The position numbers and the translations under genes were made by a program. 64,000 nucleotides of DNA, from NCBI GenBank assembly GCA_050247135.1, contig JBFWUT010000001.1, forward strand, positions 1 through 64,000, in the 5' to 3' direction. Source of the stretch: Berkiella sp050247135. GTDB taxonomy: Bacteria > Pseudomonadota > Gammaproteobacteria > Berkiellales > Berkiellaceae. A model generated the notes under the pieces. The model saw only the letters and a list, made by a program, of their open reading frames with translations. It made no database searches and had not been told where the DNA came from. Of the stretch, positions 15,968-25,329 are shown in pieces. The number at the start of each line of letters is the position of its first letter. The stretch's first letter is position 1.

Positions 15968-17008
15968 TTGAGAAAAATTTGCATCGCATTGGATGCGATG
16001 GGGGGCGATTTTGGTCCCAGTGTTGTTGTACCTGCAGCATTGGATGCAATCGTACAATACCCTCATCTCGAATTGATCCTCGTGGGTGATGAGCAACAGC
16101 TCTTACCTATCGTTAAGGGCTTACCGCCCCATGATCAATCACGTCTGCGCATCCGCCATGCGTCGGAGCAAGTCCTTATGGATGATTCTCCATCGCTGGC
16201 GTTGCGCAATAAAAAAGATTCTTCAATGCGTATTGCCATTAACATGGTTCAATCCGGCGAGGCAGCTGCTTGTGTAAGCGCTGGCAATACGGGTGCATTA
16301 ATGGCCATCGCGCGATTTGTGTTAAAGACTTTACCTGGTATCGATCGTCCAGCTATCGTTTACCCTATCCCTGTTAAGGTTGATCAACAAGAAATGGGGC
16401 GCCTACGAATGCTCGATTTAGGTGCTAATGTAGATTGCCAGGGAGAACATCTTTTTCAATTCGCCGTGATGGGTTCCGTGTTAGCAACTGCTATTGATAA
16501 CATTGAAAGACCACGAGTTGCACTACTCAACATTGGTTCAGAAGAAATAAAAGGCACCGAAGCGGTTAAACAAGCCGCCCAACTTCTGGCAAATACGGAC
16601 TTAAATTATACAGGCTTTGTTGAGGGTACAGATATCTACCAAGGTAAAGCCGATGTGGTGGTATGTGATGGCTTTGTTGGTAATGTTGCTTTAAAAACCA
16701 GCGAAGGCGTAGCAAAAATGGTTATAAGCTATTTGCGTCGTGAATTTACCAGTAGCTGGTATAACAAGTTTATCGCCATGTTAGCTATTCCCATTTTGCG
16801 TTCTATCAAAAAGCGCTTTGATCCAGGTGAGTACAATGGAGCAACCTTTTTAGGTTTGAATGGGGTGGTGATTAAAAGCCATGGTAACGCACCCAGACAC
16901 AGTTTTAAAAAGGCGATCATTGAGGCCATGCTGGAAGCTGAAAAAAACATTCCTGAAAGAATCCGATCAAAAGTCGAGCAATATTTGGTCAAGCGAACAA
17001 CAGCATGA
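15968..17008 (+). CDS. plsX: Phosphate acyltransferase PlsX
   Basis: Makes acyl-phosphate from acyl-ACP, the acyl donor for glycerophospholipid synthesis. The 346-residue protein opens with the family signature IALDAMGGDFGP and contains SAGNTGALMA and CDGFVGNVALK. Start is a TTG six bases after the rpmF stop with only a weak ribosome site, suggesting translational coupling. The stop overlaps the fabH start (ATGA). Length and N terminus match E. coli PlsX. Confidence 0.95.
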   Translation: MRKICIALDAMGGDFGPSVVVPAALDAIVQYPHLELILVGDEQQLLPIVKGLPPHDQSRLRIRHASEQVLMDDSPSLALRNKKDSSMRIAINMVQSGEAAACVSAGNTGALMAIARFVLKTLPGIDRPAIVYPIPVKVDQQEMGRLRMLDLGANVDCQGEHLFQFAVMGSVLATAIDNIERPRVALLNIGSEEIKGTEAVKQAAQLLANTDLNYTGFVEGTDIYQGKADVVVCDGFVGNVALKTSEGVAKMVISYLRREFTSSWYNKFIAMLAIPILRSIKKRFDPGEYNGATFLGLNGVVIKSHGNAPRHSFKKAIIEAMLEAEKNIPERIRSKVEQYLVKRTTA

Positions 17009-18015
17009 AGTATTCAAAAATTGTTGGAACGGGTAGTTACTTACCAGAAACCGTATTTACCAACGCAGATTGGGAAAAACGAGTTGAAACCTCTGATGCT
17101 TGGATTTATGAGCGAACGGGGATTAGGTCGCGTCACATTGCAGCAAAAGATGAGTCGGCTTCGAGCATGGGGGCGATGGCGGCAAAAAGAGCATTAGAAG
17201 CTGCCTCACTATCTCCTCAAGATGTACAACTAATTATTGTCGCTACAGGTACGCCCGATAAAATATTTCCCTCCACAGCTTGTTTGCTTCAGCAGCGACT
17301 CCAGATCCCGACATGCATCGCTTTTGATGTGCAAGCTGCATGCACTGGCTTTGTCTATGCTCTCAGCATCGCCGACCAATTTATTAAAACGGGGATGGTG
17401 CAGAACGCATTGATCATAGGTTCTGAGTTGATGAGTCGAGTGATCGATTGGGCAGATCGTTCTACCTGTGTATTGTTCGGCGATGGTTCTGGCGCTGTGG
17501 TGTTAAAAGCGAGTGATAGTCCAGGGATCCTTTCTACAAACCTTTATGCACAAGGTGCTTTTGGCGATTTGCTGACTGTTGAGAACATGCAATTGGCAGA
17601 CTTTACTGGTGTGCTGCCCGGGACTGTTAAAACAGAAAATAATAATGCTGAACTCGAACAACTCAGTCCTTATGTAAAAATGCAAGGACAGAAAGTTTTT
17701 AAAATAGCGGTCAGTAAATTGGGTGAGATGGTTAAGGATATTCAAGAAAAGCATCAATTAAGCTCTGAGCAAATTGATTGGCTTATTCCACATCAAGCCA
17801 ATATCCGTATTATACAAGCAACTGCAGAAAAATTAGGGCTTTCCATGGAGAAAGTCATTTGTACCGTTGATACCCATAGTAATACTTCCAGCGCTTCCAT
17901 TCCATTAGCTTTGGATGTGGCGGTGAGAGACGGACGAGTTAAACCAGGTCAAACGCTTTTGCTTGAAGCTTTTGGTGGGGGATTAACTTGGGGTTCAGCG
18001 CTCGTTAAATTTTAA
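17005..18015 (+). CDS. fabH: 3-oxoacyl-ACP synthase III (FabH)
   Basis: Starts fatty acid synthesis by condensing acetyl-CoA with malonyl-ACP. The catalytic triad is visible: Cys113 (AACTGF), His263 (IPHQAN) and Asn293 (HSNTSS). At 336 residues it is about 20 longer than E. coli FabH; the extra lies around residues 185-225, a region rich in Asn, Glu and Leu. Such insertions occur in other FabH proteins. Translationally coupled to plsX and followed by fabD. Confidence 0.95.
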   Translation: MKYSKIVGTGSYLPETVFTNADWEKRVETSDAWIYERTGIRSRHIAAKDESASSMGAMAAKRALEAASLSPQDVQLIIVATGTPDKIFPSTACLLQQRLQIPTCIAFDVQAACTGFVYALSIADQFIKTGMVQNALIIGSELMSRVIDWADRSTCVLFGDGSGAVVLKASDSPGILSTNLYAQGAFGDLLTVENMQLADFTGVLPGTVKTENNNAELEQLSPYVKMQGQKVFKIAVSKLGEMVKDIQEKHQLSSEQIDWLIPHQANIRIIQATAEKLGLSMEKVICTVDTHSNTSSASIPLALDVAVRDGRVKPGQTLLLEAFGGGLTWGSALVKF

Positions 18016-18035
18016 TCAATAAGACGACATTCATT

Positions 18036-19004
18036 ATGGTTAAACCAATTCAATCACTCGCGTTTGTTTTTCCTGGTCAAGGCTCACAATCGTTAGGGAT
18101 GTTAAAAACAGCCTTTGACACTTATCCCTTGGTCGCACAAACGTTTGCGCAAGCATCTAGCGCATTGGGCAAAGATCTCTTTGCACTCACCCAAGCAAGC
18201 GATGATTCGCAATTGAATCAAACCCAAAATACACAACCCGTTTTGCTCACTGCTTCTGTGGCGTTATGGCGGGTGTGGCAACACTTAAAGGGACCTATAC
18301 CTGCCTTTTTAGCGGGGCATAGTTTGGGTGAATACAGCGCGCTGGTTTGTGCTAATGCTATGAGCTTAGAAGATGCTGTTAAATTGGTGGCTTATCGCGG
18401 TCAGCTGATGCAAGAAGCGGTGCCTTTGGGCGTAGGTGCTATGGCAGCAGTTATTGGCATGGATGATACAGCGTTATTAGAGGCAATATGTCGCGAAGCT
18501 TCTGAAAATGAGGTTGTTTCCTGTGCTAATTTTAATGCTATTGGACAAACCGTTATTGCCGGCAACACCAAAGCAGTTGAAAGAGCGTGTGCGCTGGCCA
18601 AAGAACGAGGTGCTAAGAAAACAATGCTATTACCTGTGAGTGTGCCATCTCATTGTGCGCTGATGGAGAGTGCCGCTGAAAAGATGACGCAAGCATTAGC
18701 AGATATTCGTATTTCATCACCCACCATTCCCGTCATTCATAATGCAGATGTCCAAGTTCATCAAAACCCTGATGAGATCCGCTCTGCACTTATCAGCCAG
18801 TTGTATCGTCCTGTTCGTTGGGTTGAAACTGTCCAGCGCTTAGTAAACGAAGGTGTTCAGCACGTTGTGGAGTGTGGATCCTCTAAAGTATTGGCAGGTC
18901 TCATTAAACGAATCGATCCTCTAATCAAACCCTTAAATATTGAGCTTCCGGCAGATTTGGAAGGGGCAATACAGTTATTCAATAGTGAGAAGGTAGGGCA
19001 TTAA
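18036..19004 (+). CDS. fabD: Malonyl-CoA:ACP transacylase (FabD)
   Basis: Loads malonyl groups onto acyl carrier protein. The nucleophile Ser96 lies in GHSLGEYSAL, the N-terminal FPGQGSQ motif is present, and His206 in VPSHCALM is the expected catalytic partner. The 322-residue length is normal. It lies between fabH and fabG, with one base before the fabG start. Confidence 0.95.
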   Translation: MVKPIQSLAFVFPGQGSQSLGMLKTAFDTYPLVAQTFAQASSALGKDLFALTQASDDSQLNQTQNTQPVLLTASVALWRVWQHLKGPIPAFLAGHSLGEYSALVCANAMSLEDAVKLVAYRGQLMQEAVPLGVGAMAAVIGMDDTALLEAICREASENEVVSCANFNAIGQTVIAGNTKAVERACALAKERGAKKTMLLPVSVPSHCALMESAAEKMTQALADIRISSPTIPVIHNADVQVHQNPDEIRSALISQLYRPVRWVETVQRLVNEGVQHVVECGSSKVLAGLIKRIDPLIKPLNIELPADLEGAIQLFNSEKVGH

Positions 19005-19005
19005 T

Positions 19006-19764
19006 ATGTGGCAACTCTCTTCATTAACCGGCAAAGTCGCATTAGTAACCGGAGCAAGTCGTGGAATTGGTCAAGCGATAGCACTTACACTCGGACAAAT
19101 GGGTGCAACGATTATCGGTAGTGCGACCTCTGAGCAGGGTGCTGCCAATATTACACAATTCCTTGAACAGCAAGGTATCAAAGGTTTTGGTGTTGTGCTA
19201 AATGTTTGTGATAGCGAAAGTGTTACGAAGGTAATTGCTGATATTCGCACCCAAGCTGGAGCCCCCGTTTCTATACTCGTTAATAATGCGGGTGTGACTA
19301 ATGATAACTTAATGTTGCGTATGAAAGATGAAGAATGGGATAAGACGCTTGAAACCAATTTAACGGGCGTATTTCGTGTAACCAAAGCGTGTTTGCGTGA
19401 TATGGTAAAAATGCAATGGGGTAGAATCATATCGTTGAGCTCTGTGGTTGGAGCAACCGGTAATGCCGGTCAAGCAAATTATGCTGCAACCAAAGCAGGC
19501 GTGATTGGTTTTTCCAAATCGTTAGCGAAAGAGATCGCTTCACGAGGTATTACTGTCAATGTGATAGCGCCAGGCTTTATTGATACAGATATGACTCGTG
19601 AATTGAACGAGGCACAACGCACGGGATTATTACAAAACATCCCTATGGGCAAAATGGGTGAGGCAAAAGACATTGCTGCCAGTGTGGCTTTCCTTGCATC
19701 AGAGGAAGCACGGTATATTACGGGTGAAACTATCCATGTAAATGGTGGAATGTATATGAGTTAA
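19006..19764 (+). CDS. fabG: 3-oxoacyl-ACP reductase (FabG)
   Basis: NADPH-dependent short-chain dehydrogenase that reduces 3-oxoacyl-ACP in each elongation cycle. It shows the nucleotide-binding TGASRGIG (15-22), NNAG (93-96), and catalytic Ser146, Tyr159 and Lys163 (YAATK). Residues 1-9 form a short N-terminal extension relative to some homologues. The 252-residue length is typical. Located between fabD and acpP. Confidence 0.95.
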   Translation: MWQLSSLTGKVALVTGASRGIGQAIALTLGQMGATIIGSATSEQGAANITQFLEQQGIKGFGVVLNVCDSESVTKVIADIRTQAGAPVSILVNNAGVTNDNLMLRMKDEEWDKTLETNLTGVFRVTKACLRDMVKMQWGRIISLSSVVGATGNAGQANYAATKAGVIGFSKSLAKEIASRGITVNVIAPGFIDTDMTRELNEAQRTGLLQNIPMGKMGEAKDIAASVAFLASEEARYITGETIHVNGGMYMS

Positions 19765-19852
19765 ATAACAAATTATTGGGTTACCTGTGGAAGAAAAGTG
19801 GCGTGAGCAAGAGAATTTTGCTAGCATTTCCGCACATTAAGCCCAGGTGTTT

Positions 19853-19880
19853 TTGGGTAGTTAGTCTTTTTACTTATAAA
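19853..19880 (+). promoter_or_regulatory. Possible internal promoter before acpP
   Basis: TTGGGT (3 of 6, 19853-19858), 16-base spacer and TATAAA (5 of 6, 19875-19880) in the 138-base gap after fabG. A separate acpP promoter would fit the known need for high ACP levels; the -35 match is weak. Confidence 0.35.
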
Positions 19881-19923
19881 ACTGTGGAGCGCAAGTCGAC
19901 AAATGGCTGAGGAACAAGTTGTG

Positions 19924-20166
19924 ATGAACAGCATTGAGGAGCGGGTTACTGATATCGTCGTTGAGCAATTAGGTCTTGAACGCGATAAGGTCCAACCAGA
20001 ATCTAAATTCGTTGATGACTTAGGTGCAGATTCACTCGATACCGTCGAGTTAGTTATGGCCTTAGAAGAAGAATTTGAGATCGAAATCCCTGACGAAGAA
20101 GCAGAAAAAATCACCACCCTTCGCGAAGCGATTGCTTACGTCGAAGAGCACGCCAAGAAGAAGTAA
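19924..20166 (+). CDS. acpP: Acyl carrier protein
   Basis: Carries growing acyl chains on a phosphopantetheine arm. The attachment site is Ser37 in DLGADSLDTVEL. Homology to E. coli ACP begins at MNSIEERV, and with this start the serine has exactly the E. coli number. A GAGGAA ribosome site lies nine bases before this ATG. An upstream in-frame ATG at 19903 would add seven residues and is less likely. Strongly acidic, 80 residues. A hairpin separates it from fabF. Confidence 0.95.
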   Translation: MNSIEERVTDIVVEQLGLERDKVQPESKFVDDLGADSLDTVELVMALEEEFEIEIPDEEAEKITTLREAIAYVEEHAKKK

Positions 20167-20173
20167 CGCTTTG

Positions 20174-20202
20174 GATGCCACCGCTTTTTAAGCTGTGGCA
20201 TC
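20174..20202 (+). terminator. acpP-fabF intergenic hairpin, possible attenuator
   Basis: An outer 8-base-pair perfect stem (arms 20174-20181 and 20195-20202) encloses a single mismatch, an inner 4-base-pair stem and a TTT loop. The following sequence, TCTTTC, is only moderately T-rich, so partial termination or 3' protection of a short acpP mRNA is more likely than a complete stop. Confidence 0.5.
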
Positions 20203-20220
20203 TCTTTCAATGGAGCTAAT

Positions 20221-21471
20221 ATGAGCAGTCAACGACAACGTCGAGTGGTAGTGACTGGCTTAGGGATCATTTCGCCAGTGGGAAACGACGTAGACTCCGC
20301 ATGGCGAAATATTCTTGCTGGAAAAAGCGGTATCACACAAATCGACACTTTTGATGTGTCAAAATACAGTGCACGAATTGGTGGACTCATTCGCCATTTT
20401 GATCATAATCATTACGGTATTTCATCCAAAGATGTTCGTAAGATGGACACCTTTGTGCAATACGGTATTGCTGCTGCGGTTCAAGCCATCAATGACGCAG
20501 GTTTAACTGCGAACCCAGACAATGCTTCACGCATTGGTGTGTCGGTGGGTTCCGGGATCGGTGGCTTAGCTTTTATTGAAAAAAATTACGAAGAATTACT
20601 AGAATCTGGCCCAAGACGGGTGTCTCCGTTTTTTATACCGGGTGCGATCATTAACATGATCTCAGGTCATGTTTCTATTATGTACGGCTATAAGGGCCCC
20701 AATCTTGCTTTTGCCACGGCTTGCACAACCGGTGCTCATAGCATTGGTATGGCAGCGCGCAGTATTGCTTATGGTGATGCTGACATCATGATAACAGGTG
20801 GTGCCGAGAGAGCGAGTACCCCGCTTGGCTTAGGAGGCTTTGCTGCGGCGCGTGCTTTATCAACACGTAACGAGGAGCCTGAAAAGGCAAGTCGTCCGTG
20901 GGATCAAGATCGAGATGGTTTTGTTCTCGGTGATGGTTCGGGCGTTGTGGTACTTGAAGAATATGAGCATGCTAAAAAGCGCGGCGCTAAAATTTACGCA
21001 GAATTAGTCGGCTTTGGCATGAGCGCCTCAGCATTTCATATTACCTCGTACTCTGAGGGTGGGCTTGGTGAGGCGGCAGCGATGACTAATGCCTTACAAG
21101 ATGCACATTTAACAGCCGAGGCTATCGATTATGTTAATGCGCATGGTACATCCACACCAGTGGGTGATTCAGGAGAGTGCTTAGCAATTAAAGTGGCTTT
21201 GGGTGAACATGCTAAAAAGACTCCGGTGAGTTCAACCAAATCAATGACAGGGCATTTACTCGGTGCAGCGGGAGCAATAGAAGCTATTTTCTCTATCTTA
21301 GCTTTACGTGATCAAATTGCACCGCCAACCATTAATCTTGACAACCCTAGCCCTGATTGTGATTTAGACTTTGTTCCTAATCATGCTCGTGAAATGAAAA
21401 TGGACATTTGCATGTCTAATTCATTTGGCTTTGGTGGAACAAACGGCGCGCTTATTTTTAAACGCATGTAA
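20221..21471 (+). CDS. fabF: 3-oxoacyl-ACP synthase II (FabF)
   Basis: Condensing enzyme for chain elongation, and for temperature control of unsaturated fatty acids. The Cys-His-His triad is Cys168 (TACTTG), His308 (AHGTSTP) and His345 (GHLLGAAGA). The 416-residue length fits KAS II. A GGAG ribosome site precedes the ATG. It follows acpP, with mltG directly downstream; the pabC gene that often separates fabF from mltG is absent. Confidence 0.95.
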   Translation: MSSQRQRRVVVTGLGIISPVGNDVDSAWRNILAGKSGITQIDTFDVSKYSARIGGLIRHFDHNHYGISSKDVRKMDTFVQYGIAAAVQAINDAGLTANPDNASRIGVSVGSGIGGLAFIEKNYEELLESGPRRVSPFFIPGAIINMISGHVSIMYGYKGPNLAFATACTTGAHSIGMAARSIAYGDADIMITGGAERASTPLGLGGFAAARALSTRNEEPEKASRPWDQDRDGFVLGDGSGVVVLEEYEHAKKRGAKIYAELVGFGMSASAFHITSYSEGGLGEAAAMTNALQDAHLTAEAIDYVNAHGTSTPVGDSGECLAIKVALGEHAKKTPVSSTKSMTGHLLGAAGAIEAIFSILALRDQIAPPTINLDNPSPDCDLDFVPNHAREMKMDICMSNSFGFGGTNGALIFKRM

Positions 21472-21532
21472 TATCTATTCGACGCGATGAGTCTTGGTTG
21501 TTTATCAGCTAAGACTCAAAGAGAACCATCTT

Positions 21533-22552
21533 ATGACAGGTCTCAAATATCTTTGCATCACCCTACTTACGCTATCGCTGTTGGCGTTCTCTTACATGAT
21601 GTTTCTTTTCCCCAACCAACCCCTGAATGCTAATAAAGCGAATGTATTTTTTCAAATTCAAGAAGGTAGTACGGTTAAGTCGATCATTTCGCAACTTGAA
21701 GAACAGCATATTATTCGCACTGTGGATGCCCCATTCTTTTATGGCTATATCAAACTAAAAGGTTTACAAAAAGGAATTCAAGCTGGGGAATATGTTTTTC
21801 CTTTGAATATGACGCCAGTACAATTGTTGCAAAAATTTATCAAAGGTGACGGGATCATACATTCTTTGACGGTAACCGAGGGCATGACATTTGCGCAAAT
21901 GCTTCGGGCTATGCAATTCCATCCGGCAATTAAAAAAACACTTTGGGGAAAAGAAGCCTCCGATATCATGTTACTACTAGGCGAAACAGGCTCACCGGAA
22001 GGGCTGTTTTTTCCAGATACTTATCATTTTAAAGCAAGAACCACGGATAAAACGCTTTTGTTGCGAGCCAGAAAAACCATGGTAAATAAATTAGCGAATG
22101 CCTGGGAACGTCGCGATAGAAATATTGTAATTCAATCGCCGTATGAAGCACTGATATTGGCATCAATCATTGAAAAAGAAACCGGTAGTGATAATGAACG
22201 AGAAAAGATTTCTGGCGTCTTTCAACGTCGGATCCAAAAGAAAATGCGTTTACAAGCTGATCCAACGGTAGTCTATGGTATAAAAGACTATAATGGTCGC
22301 ATTACCAAAGAAGATCTACTGTCACTCAACCCTTATAATACTTATCGTCATGCAGGATTGCCGCCAAGTCCTATTGCTTTGCCTGGCATCAAATCAATTG
22401 AGGCTGCCCTCCATCCTGATAAAAGTGAAGCGCTTTATTTCGTGTCCAAAGGTGATGGCACGCATATCTTTTCCAATACTTTAGAAGAGCATAATCAAGC
22501 AGTTGCTCAATATATAAGGATATCTAGTCGTGAGCCCAAAAGGGAACCCTAA
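21533..22552 (+). CDS. mltG: Endolytic murein transglycosylase MltG
   Basis: Inner-membrane lytic transglycosylase that cuts nascent glycan strands. A single N-terminal membrane helix (about residues 5-23) is followed by a periplasmic YceG domain with the catalytic glutamate in SIIEKETGS and the later motifs YNTYRHAGLPPSPI and LYFVSKGDG. The frame is open to a TTG at 21494, but the ATG at 21533 gives a normal anchor right at the N terminus and is preferred (339 residues). It overlaps tmk by 23 bases. Confidence 0.93.
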   Translation: MTGLKYLCITLLTLSLLAFSYMMFLFPNQPLNANKANVFFQIQEGSTVKSIISQLEEQHIIRTVDAPFFYGYIKLKGLQKGIQAGEYVFPLNMTPVQLLQKFIKGDGIIHSLTVTEGMTFAQMLRAMQFHPAIKKTLWGKEASDIMLLLGETGSPEGLFFPDTYHFKARTTDKTLLLRARKTMVNKLANAWERRDRNIVIQSPYEALILASIIEKETGSDNEREKISGVFQRRIQKKMRLQADPTVVYGIKDYNGRITKEDLLSLNPYNTYRHAGLPPSPIALPGIKSIEAALHPDKSEALYFVSKGDGTHIFSNTLEEHNQAVAQYIRISSREPKREP

Positions 22553-23165
22553 ATTTATTACTGTTGAAGGCATTGAAGGTGTCGGCAAGTCGAGCAATAT
22601 TCAATTTATTGCAGAATGTCTTGCGCAACAAGGGTGTCAAGTTGTTTTAACTCGAGAACCTGGTGGTACCCCTATAGGAGAGCGTGTACGCGATATTTTA
22701 TTGGCTGAGTTTACTGAGAAAACTTTACCTAAGACTGAACTGTTGTTACTTTATGCAGCAAGGTTACAACATGTTGAACATGTGATTATGCCTGCATTAA
22801 GTGAAGGTAAATGGGTTATTTGCGATCGTTTTGTTGATGCAACCTATGCTTACCAAGGAGCAGGTCGTGGTGTCGATTTTAACGATATCGATCGTTTGAA
22901 TGAATGGACTTTGGGTTCATTTCGTGCTGACTTCACTATTATCTTAGATGCGCCGGTTGAAGTCGCATTAGGCCGTATCCACAAATCTCGCGTACTAGAT
23001 CGTTTTGAAAAAGAGCAAGCCGCTTTTTTTGAAAAAATTCGTCAATTCTATTTAAGTCGCGCTACGCAAGATCCACAGCGCTATATTGTTATTGATGCAT
23101 CCCAAGAGCTAAGCCAAGTGCAGCAACACCTAGCGGATGTGATTACAATGCGCACAGTAGCATGA
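22530..23165 (+). CDS. tmk: Thymidylate kinase
   Basis: Phosphorylates dTMP to dTDP for DNA synthesis. Walker A GIEGVGKS lies near residue 14, followed by the TREPGGTPIGE substrate segment and the DRFVDATYAYQGAGRG region typical of the family. Start is GTG, with AAGGA about ten bases upstream, inside the mltG 3' end. The 211-residue length is standard. The stop overlaps the start of holB, so the two replication genes are coupled. Confidence 0.95.
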   Translation: MSPKGNPKFITVEGIEGVGKSSNIQFIAECLAQQGCQVVLTREPGGTPIGERVRDILLAEFTEKTLPKTELLLLYAARLQHVEHVIMPALSEGKWVICDRFVDATYAYQGAGRGVDFNDIDRLNEWTLGSFRADFTIILDAPVEVALGRIHKSRVLDRFEKEQAAFFEKIRQFYLSRATQDPQRYIVIDASQELSQVQQHLADVITMRTVA

Positions 23166-24136
23166 TGAAAACGGTCACTTACCCTTGGCTTGTAAAGATT
23201 ACGCGACGATTAGAGGATATGGTGCGAGCGCATCAGTTTCCGCATGCGATATTGATTGCGGGACAAGAGGGCCTGGGTCAACAGGCATTAATTAGCGGAT
23301 TATCACAATTATTGCTCTGTCTTTCACCACAAAATAATAAAGCCTGTGGGGCCTGTCGGGCTTGTCATCTCTTTGTACAGGGGTATCACCCAGATTATCG
23401 TCACTTAGGTGAAAATCAGGTGAATATTAGCATTGATGATGTGCGTGAGGTGATTGGATTTTTGAGCCAAGCTTCGCATCAAGGTGGAAATCGTGTCATC
23501 GTGATTGCCGCTGGCAACTTGAACGTGCCTTGTGCCAACGCCTTGCTCAAAATATTAGAAGAGCCACCCGAAAATTCTTTTTTTATCCTAGAGGCGTCCC
23601 ATCCGTCCGCTGTGATAGCAACGGTACGAAGTCGTTGTGTTGTCATCGATTTACCTGTGCCTGCTCATACGCAAGCGCTCTCCTGGTTACAACAACAGTG
23701 TCCCAATGAATCTCTTAGCGATTTAACCTGGCGCCTAAGAGTATGCGGTGGAATGCCATTAAAAGCCGAACAAATGAAGCAAGAAATATTAGCTAAATCG
23801 CAAGATTTTCTCGAGGATATCCTTTGTTCTGAAAATTTAAGCAGCTTTTATTCTGCAGATGTCCAGCGCTGGCTCTTAGCTGACCCCAAAGAGGCACTAT
23901 ACTTACTATATTATTATGTAACTGAATTGATCCTTTACTTAGCGACAGGCACGACTGTGTTTACAAACAAGCATAAAGAGCAGCTGGGGCGATTAGCACA
24001 GCTGCCATTGTCTGGCTTATTAGTGTTTTTAGAGACTGTCCTTAGTGGGATCCAAGCTTTGCGGCAATCAGGCGTGAATAAACAGTTACTATTTGAGTCT
24101 CTTTTCTATCAATGGCATGCGTTAAGGAATAAGTAA
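23162..24136 (+). CDS. holB: DNA polymerase III delta' subunit
   Basis: Clamp-loader subunit. The zinc-binding cysteines cluster in ACGACRACHLF, the region GHPDYR-like (QGYHPDYRHL) follows, and the NALLKILEEPPENSFFIL motif is characteristic of the gamma/delta' family. The P-loop is degenerate (AGQEGLGQQ), as expected for delta', which does not bind ATP. The 324-residue length is normal. Overlaps tmk at its start and shares one base with pilZ at its end. Confidence 0.92.
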   Translation: MMKTVTYPWLVKITRRLEDMVRAHQFPHAILIAGQEGLGQQALISGLSQLLLCLSPQNNKACGACRACHLFVQGYHPDYRHLGENQVNISIDDVREVIGFLSQASHQGGNRVIVIAAGNLNVPCANALLKILEEPPENSFFILEASHPSAVIATVRSRCVVIDLPVPAHTQALSWLQQQCPNESLSDLTWRLRVCGGMPLKAEQMKQEILAKSQDFLEDILCSENLSSFYSADVQRWLLADPKEALYLLYYYVTELILYLATGTTVFTNKHKEQLGRLAQLPLSGLLVFLETVLSGIQALRQSGVNKQLLFESLFYQWHALRNK

Positions 24137-24516
24137 TGTGCTCTGCCAACTCACCGATGGAGCAAGAAGAATCTGCTAAGCCTAAAGCTAGCGTTCTTTC
24201 ATTGACGATTCGGGATAAAGCGGTGTTATATGCAACCTATATGCCTTTCGTTAAGCAGGGCGGTTTGTTTATTCCCACCAATAAACCTTATAAATTGGGC
24301 GATGAAATCAGTATGTTTCTCAATCTGATGGAAGAAACAGAAAAACTGCCACTCACAGCTAAAGTCATTTGGATCACCCCAAGTGGCGCGCAAGGTAACC
24401 GCGCAGCCGGGGTAGGGGTACAGTTTCAAGGTGAAGATGGGATGAAAGTTCGTAATAAAATTGAAACTTACCTAGCAGGTGCATTAAAATCTGAACGACC
24501 TACCCACACGTTGTAA
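24136..24516 (+). CDS. pilZ: PilZ domain protein (type IV pilus assembly)
   Basis: A 126-residue PilZ-domain protein in the holB-pilZ-tatD order seen in Pseudomonas and Xanthomonas, where this gene is needed for type IV pilus assembly. The domain includes LGDEISMFLNL and AAGVGVQFQGED. The arginine motif used for cyclic di-GMP binding is not evident near the N terminus, which agrees with the founding PilZ that does not bind the nucleotide. With comEC and fimV in the window this supports a type IV pilus or DNA-uptake system. Confidence 0.87.
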   Translation: MCSANSPMEQEESAKPKASVLSLTIRDKAVLYATYMPFVKQGGLFIPTNKPYKLGDEISMFLNLMEETEKLPLTAKVIWITPSGAQGNRAAGVGVQFQGEDGMKVRNKIETYLAGALKSERPTHTL

Positions 24517-24522
24517 TTCTAT

Positions 24523-25284
24523 ATGATGTACGTTGATTCTCACTGCCATCTCAATATGCTAGACGACATGGAAGGCGCTTTGCGCTATGCCAAAGAACAA
24601 GGTGTCGGACATTTTTTATGTGTTGCTGTAACGCTTGATGATCATAAAATCTTAAAAGATATTTCACAGCAGCATCCCAATGTTTATATTTCGGTTGGAT
24701 TGCACCCCAATGAAAATCCTGAGCAGGTAATTAAAATTGCTGATTTATTACCGTTGGCTAGCGATGCTAAAGTAATCGCTATCGGTGAAACGGGATTGGA
24801 TTATTACCGGGTTGAAGGCGATAAAAAATGGCAACAAGAGCGATTCATACAACATATTGAATGTGCTCGCCAGTTATCTAAACCTTTAATTATCCACACC
24901 CGCCAAGCTAAAGAAGACACTATTCAAATGCTAAAGGACCATGATGCAAAAAGTGTGGGTGGTGTGATGCATTGCTTTACCGAAGATTGGGAAACGGCCA
25001 GTAGTGCCTTAGATCTGGGTTTTTATATTTCCTTTTCAGGCATCGTGACCTTCAAAAATGCGACAGAATTACAACAAGTGGCTAAAAAAGTACCTTTAGA
25101 TAGGATGTTAATTGAAACCGATTCACCATATCTTGCCCCCGTGCCCTTTCGTGGAAAAACCAATCAGCCTGGCTATGTTTGTCATGTTGCTGAGTATATT
25201 GCAGGGCTGCGAGGTGAGCTATTAGAGAGAATTGCACAGCAAACTACCGAAAACTTCTTTACTTTGTTTTCCCCTCCATCGTAG
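24523..25284 (+). CDS. TatD family metal-dependent hydrolase
   Basis: Predicted metal-dependent DNase or hydrolase of the TatD family (YcfH/YjjV type). Metal ligands are visible: DSHCHLN at the N terminus, GETGLDYY with Glu near residue 90, IIHTRQA, MHCFTED and ETDSPYLAP. The 253-residue length is typical. It follows pilZ by six bases. TatD in E. coli has nuclease activity; the exact substrate of this paralogue is unknown. Confidence 0.92.
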   Translation: MMYVDSHCHLNMLDDMEGALRYAKEQGVGHFLCVAVTLDDHKILKDISQQHPNVYISVGLHPNENPEQVIKIADLLPLASDAKVIAIGETGLDYYRVEGDKKWQQERFIQHIECARQLSKPLIIHTRQAKEDTIQMLKDHDAKSVGGVMHCFTEDWETASSALDLGFYISFSGIVTFKNATELQQVAKKVPLDRMLIETDSPYLAPVPFRGKTNQPGYVCHVAEYIAGLRGELLERIAQQTTENFFTLFSPPS

Positions 25285-25329
25285 CATTGGATATGTTTTT
25301 CTGAAGCTTGCTAGATGAGGGGATTTACC

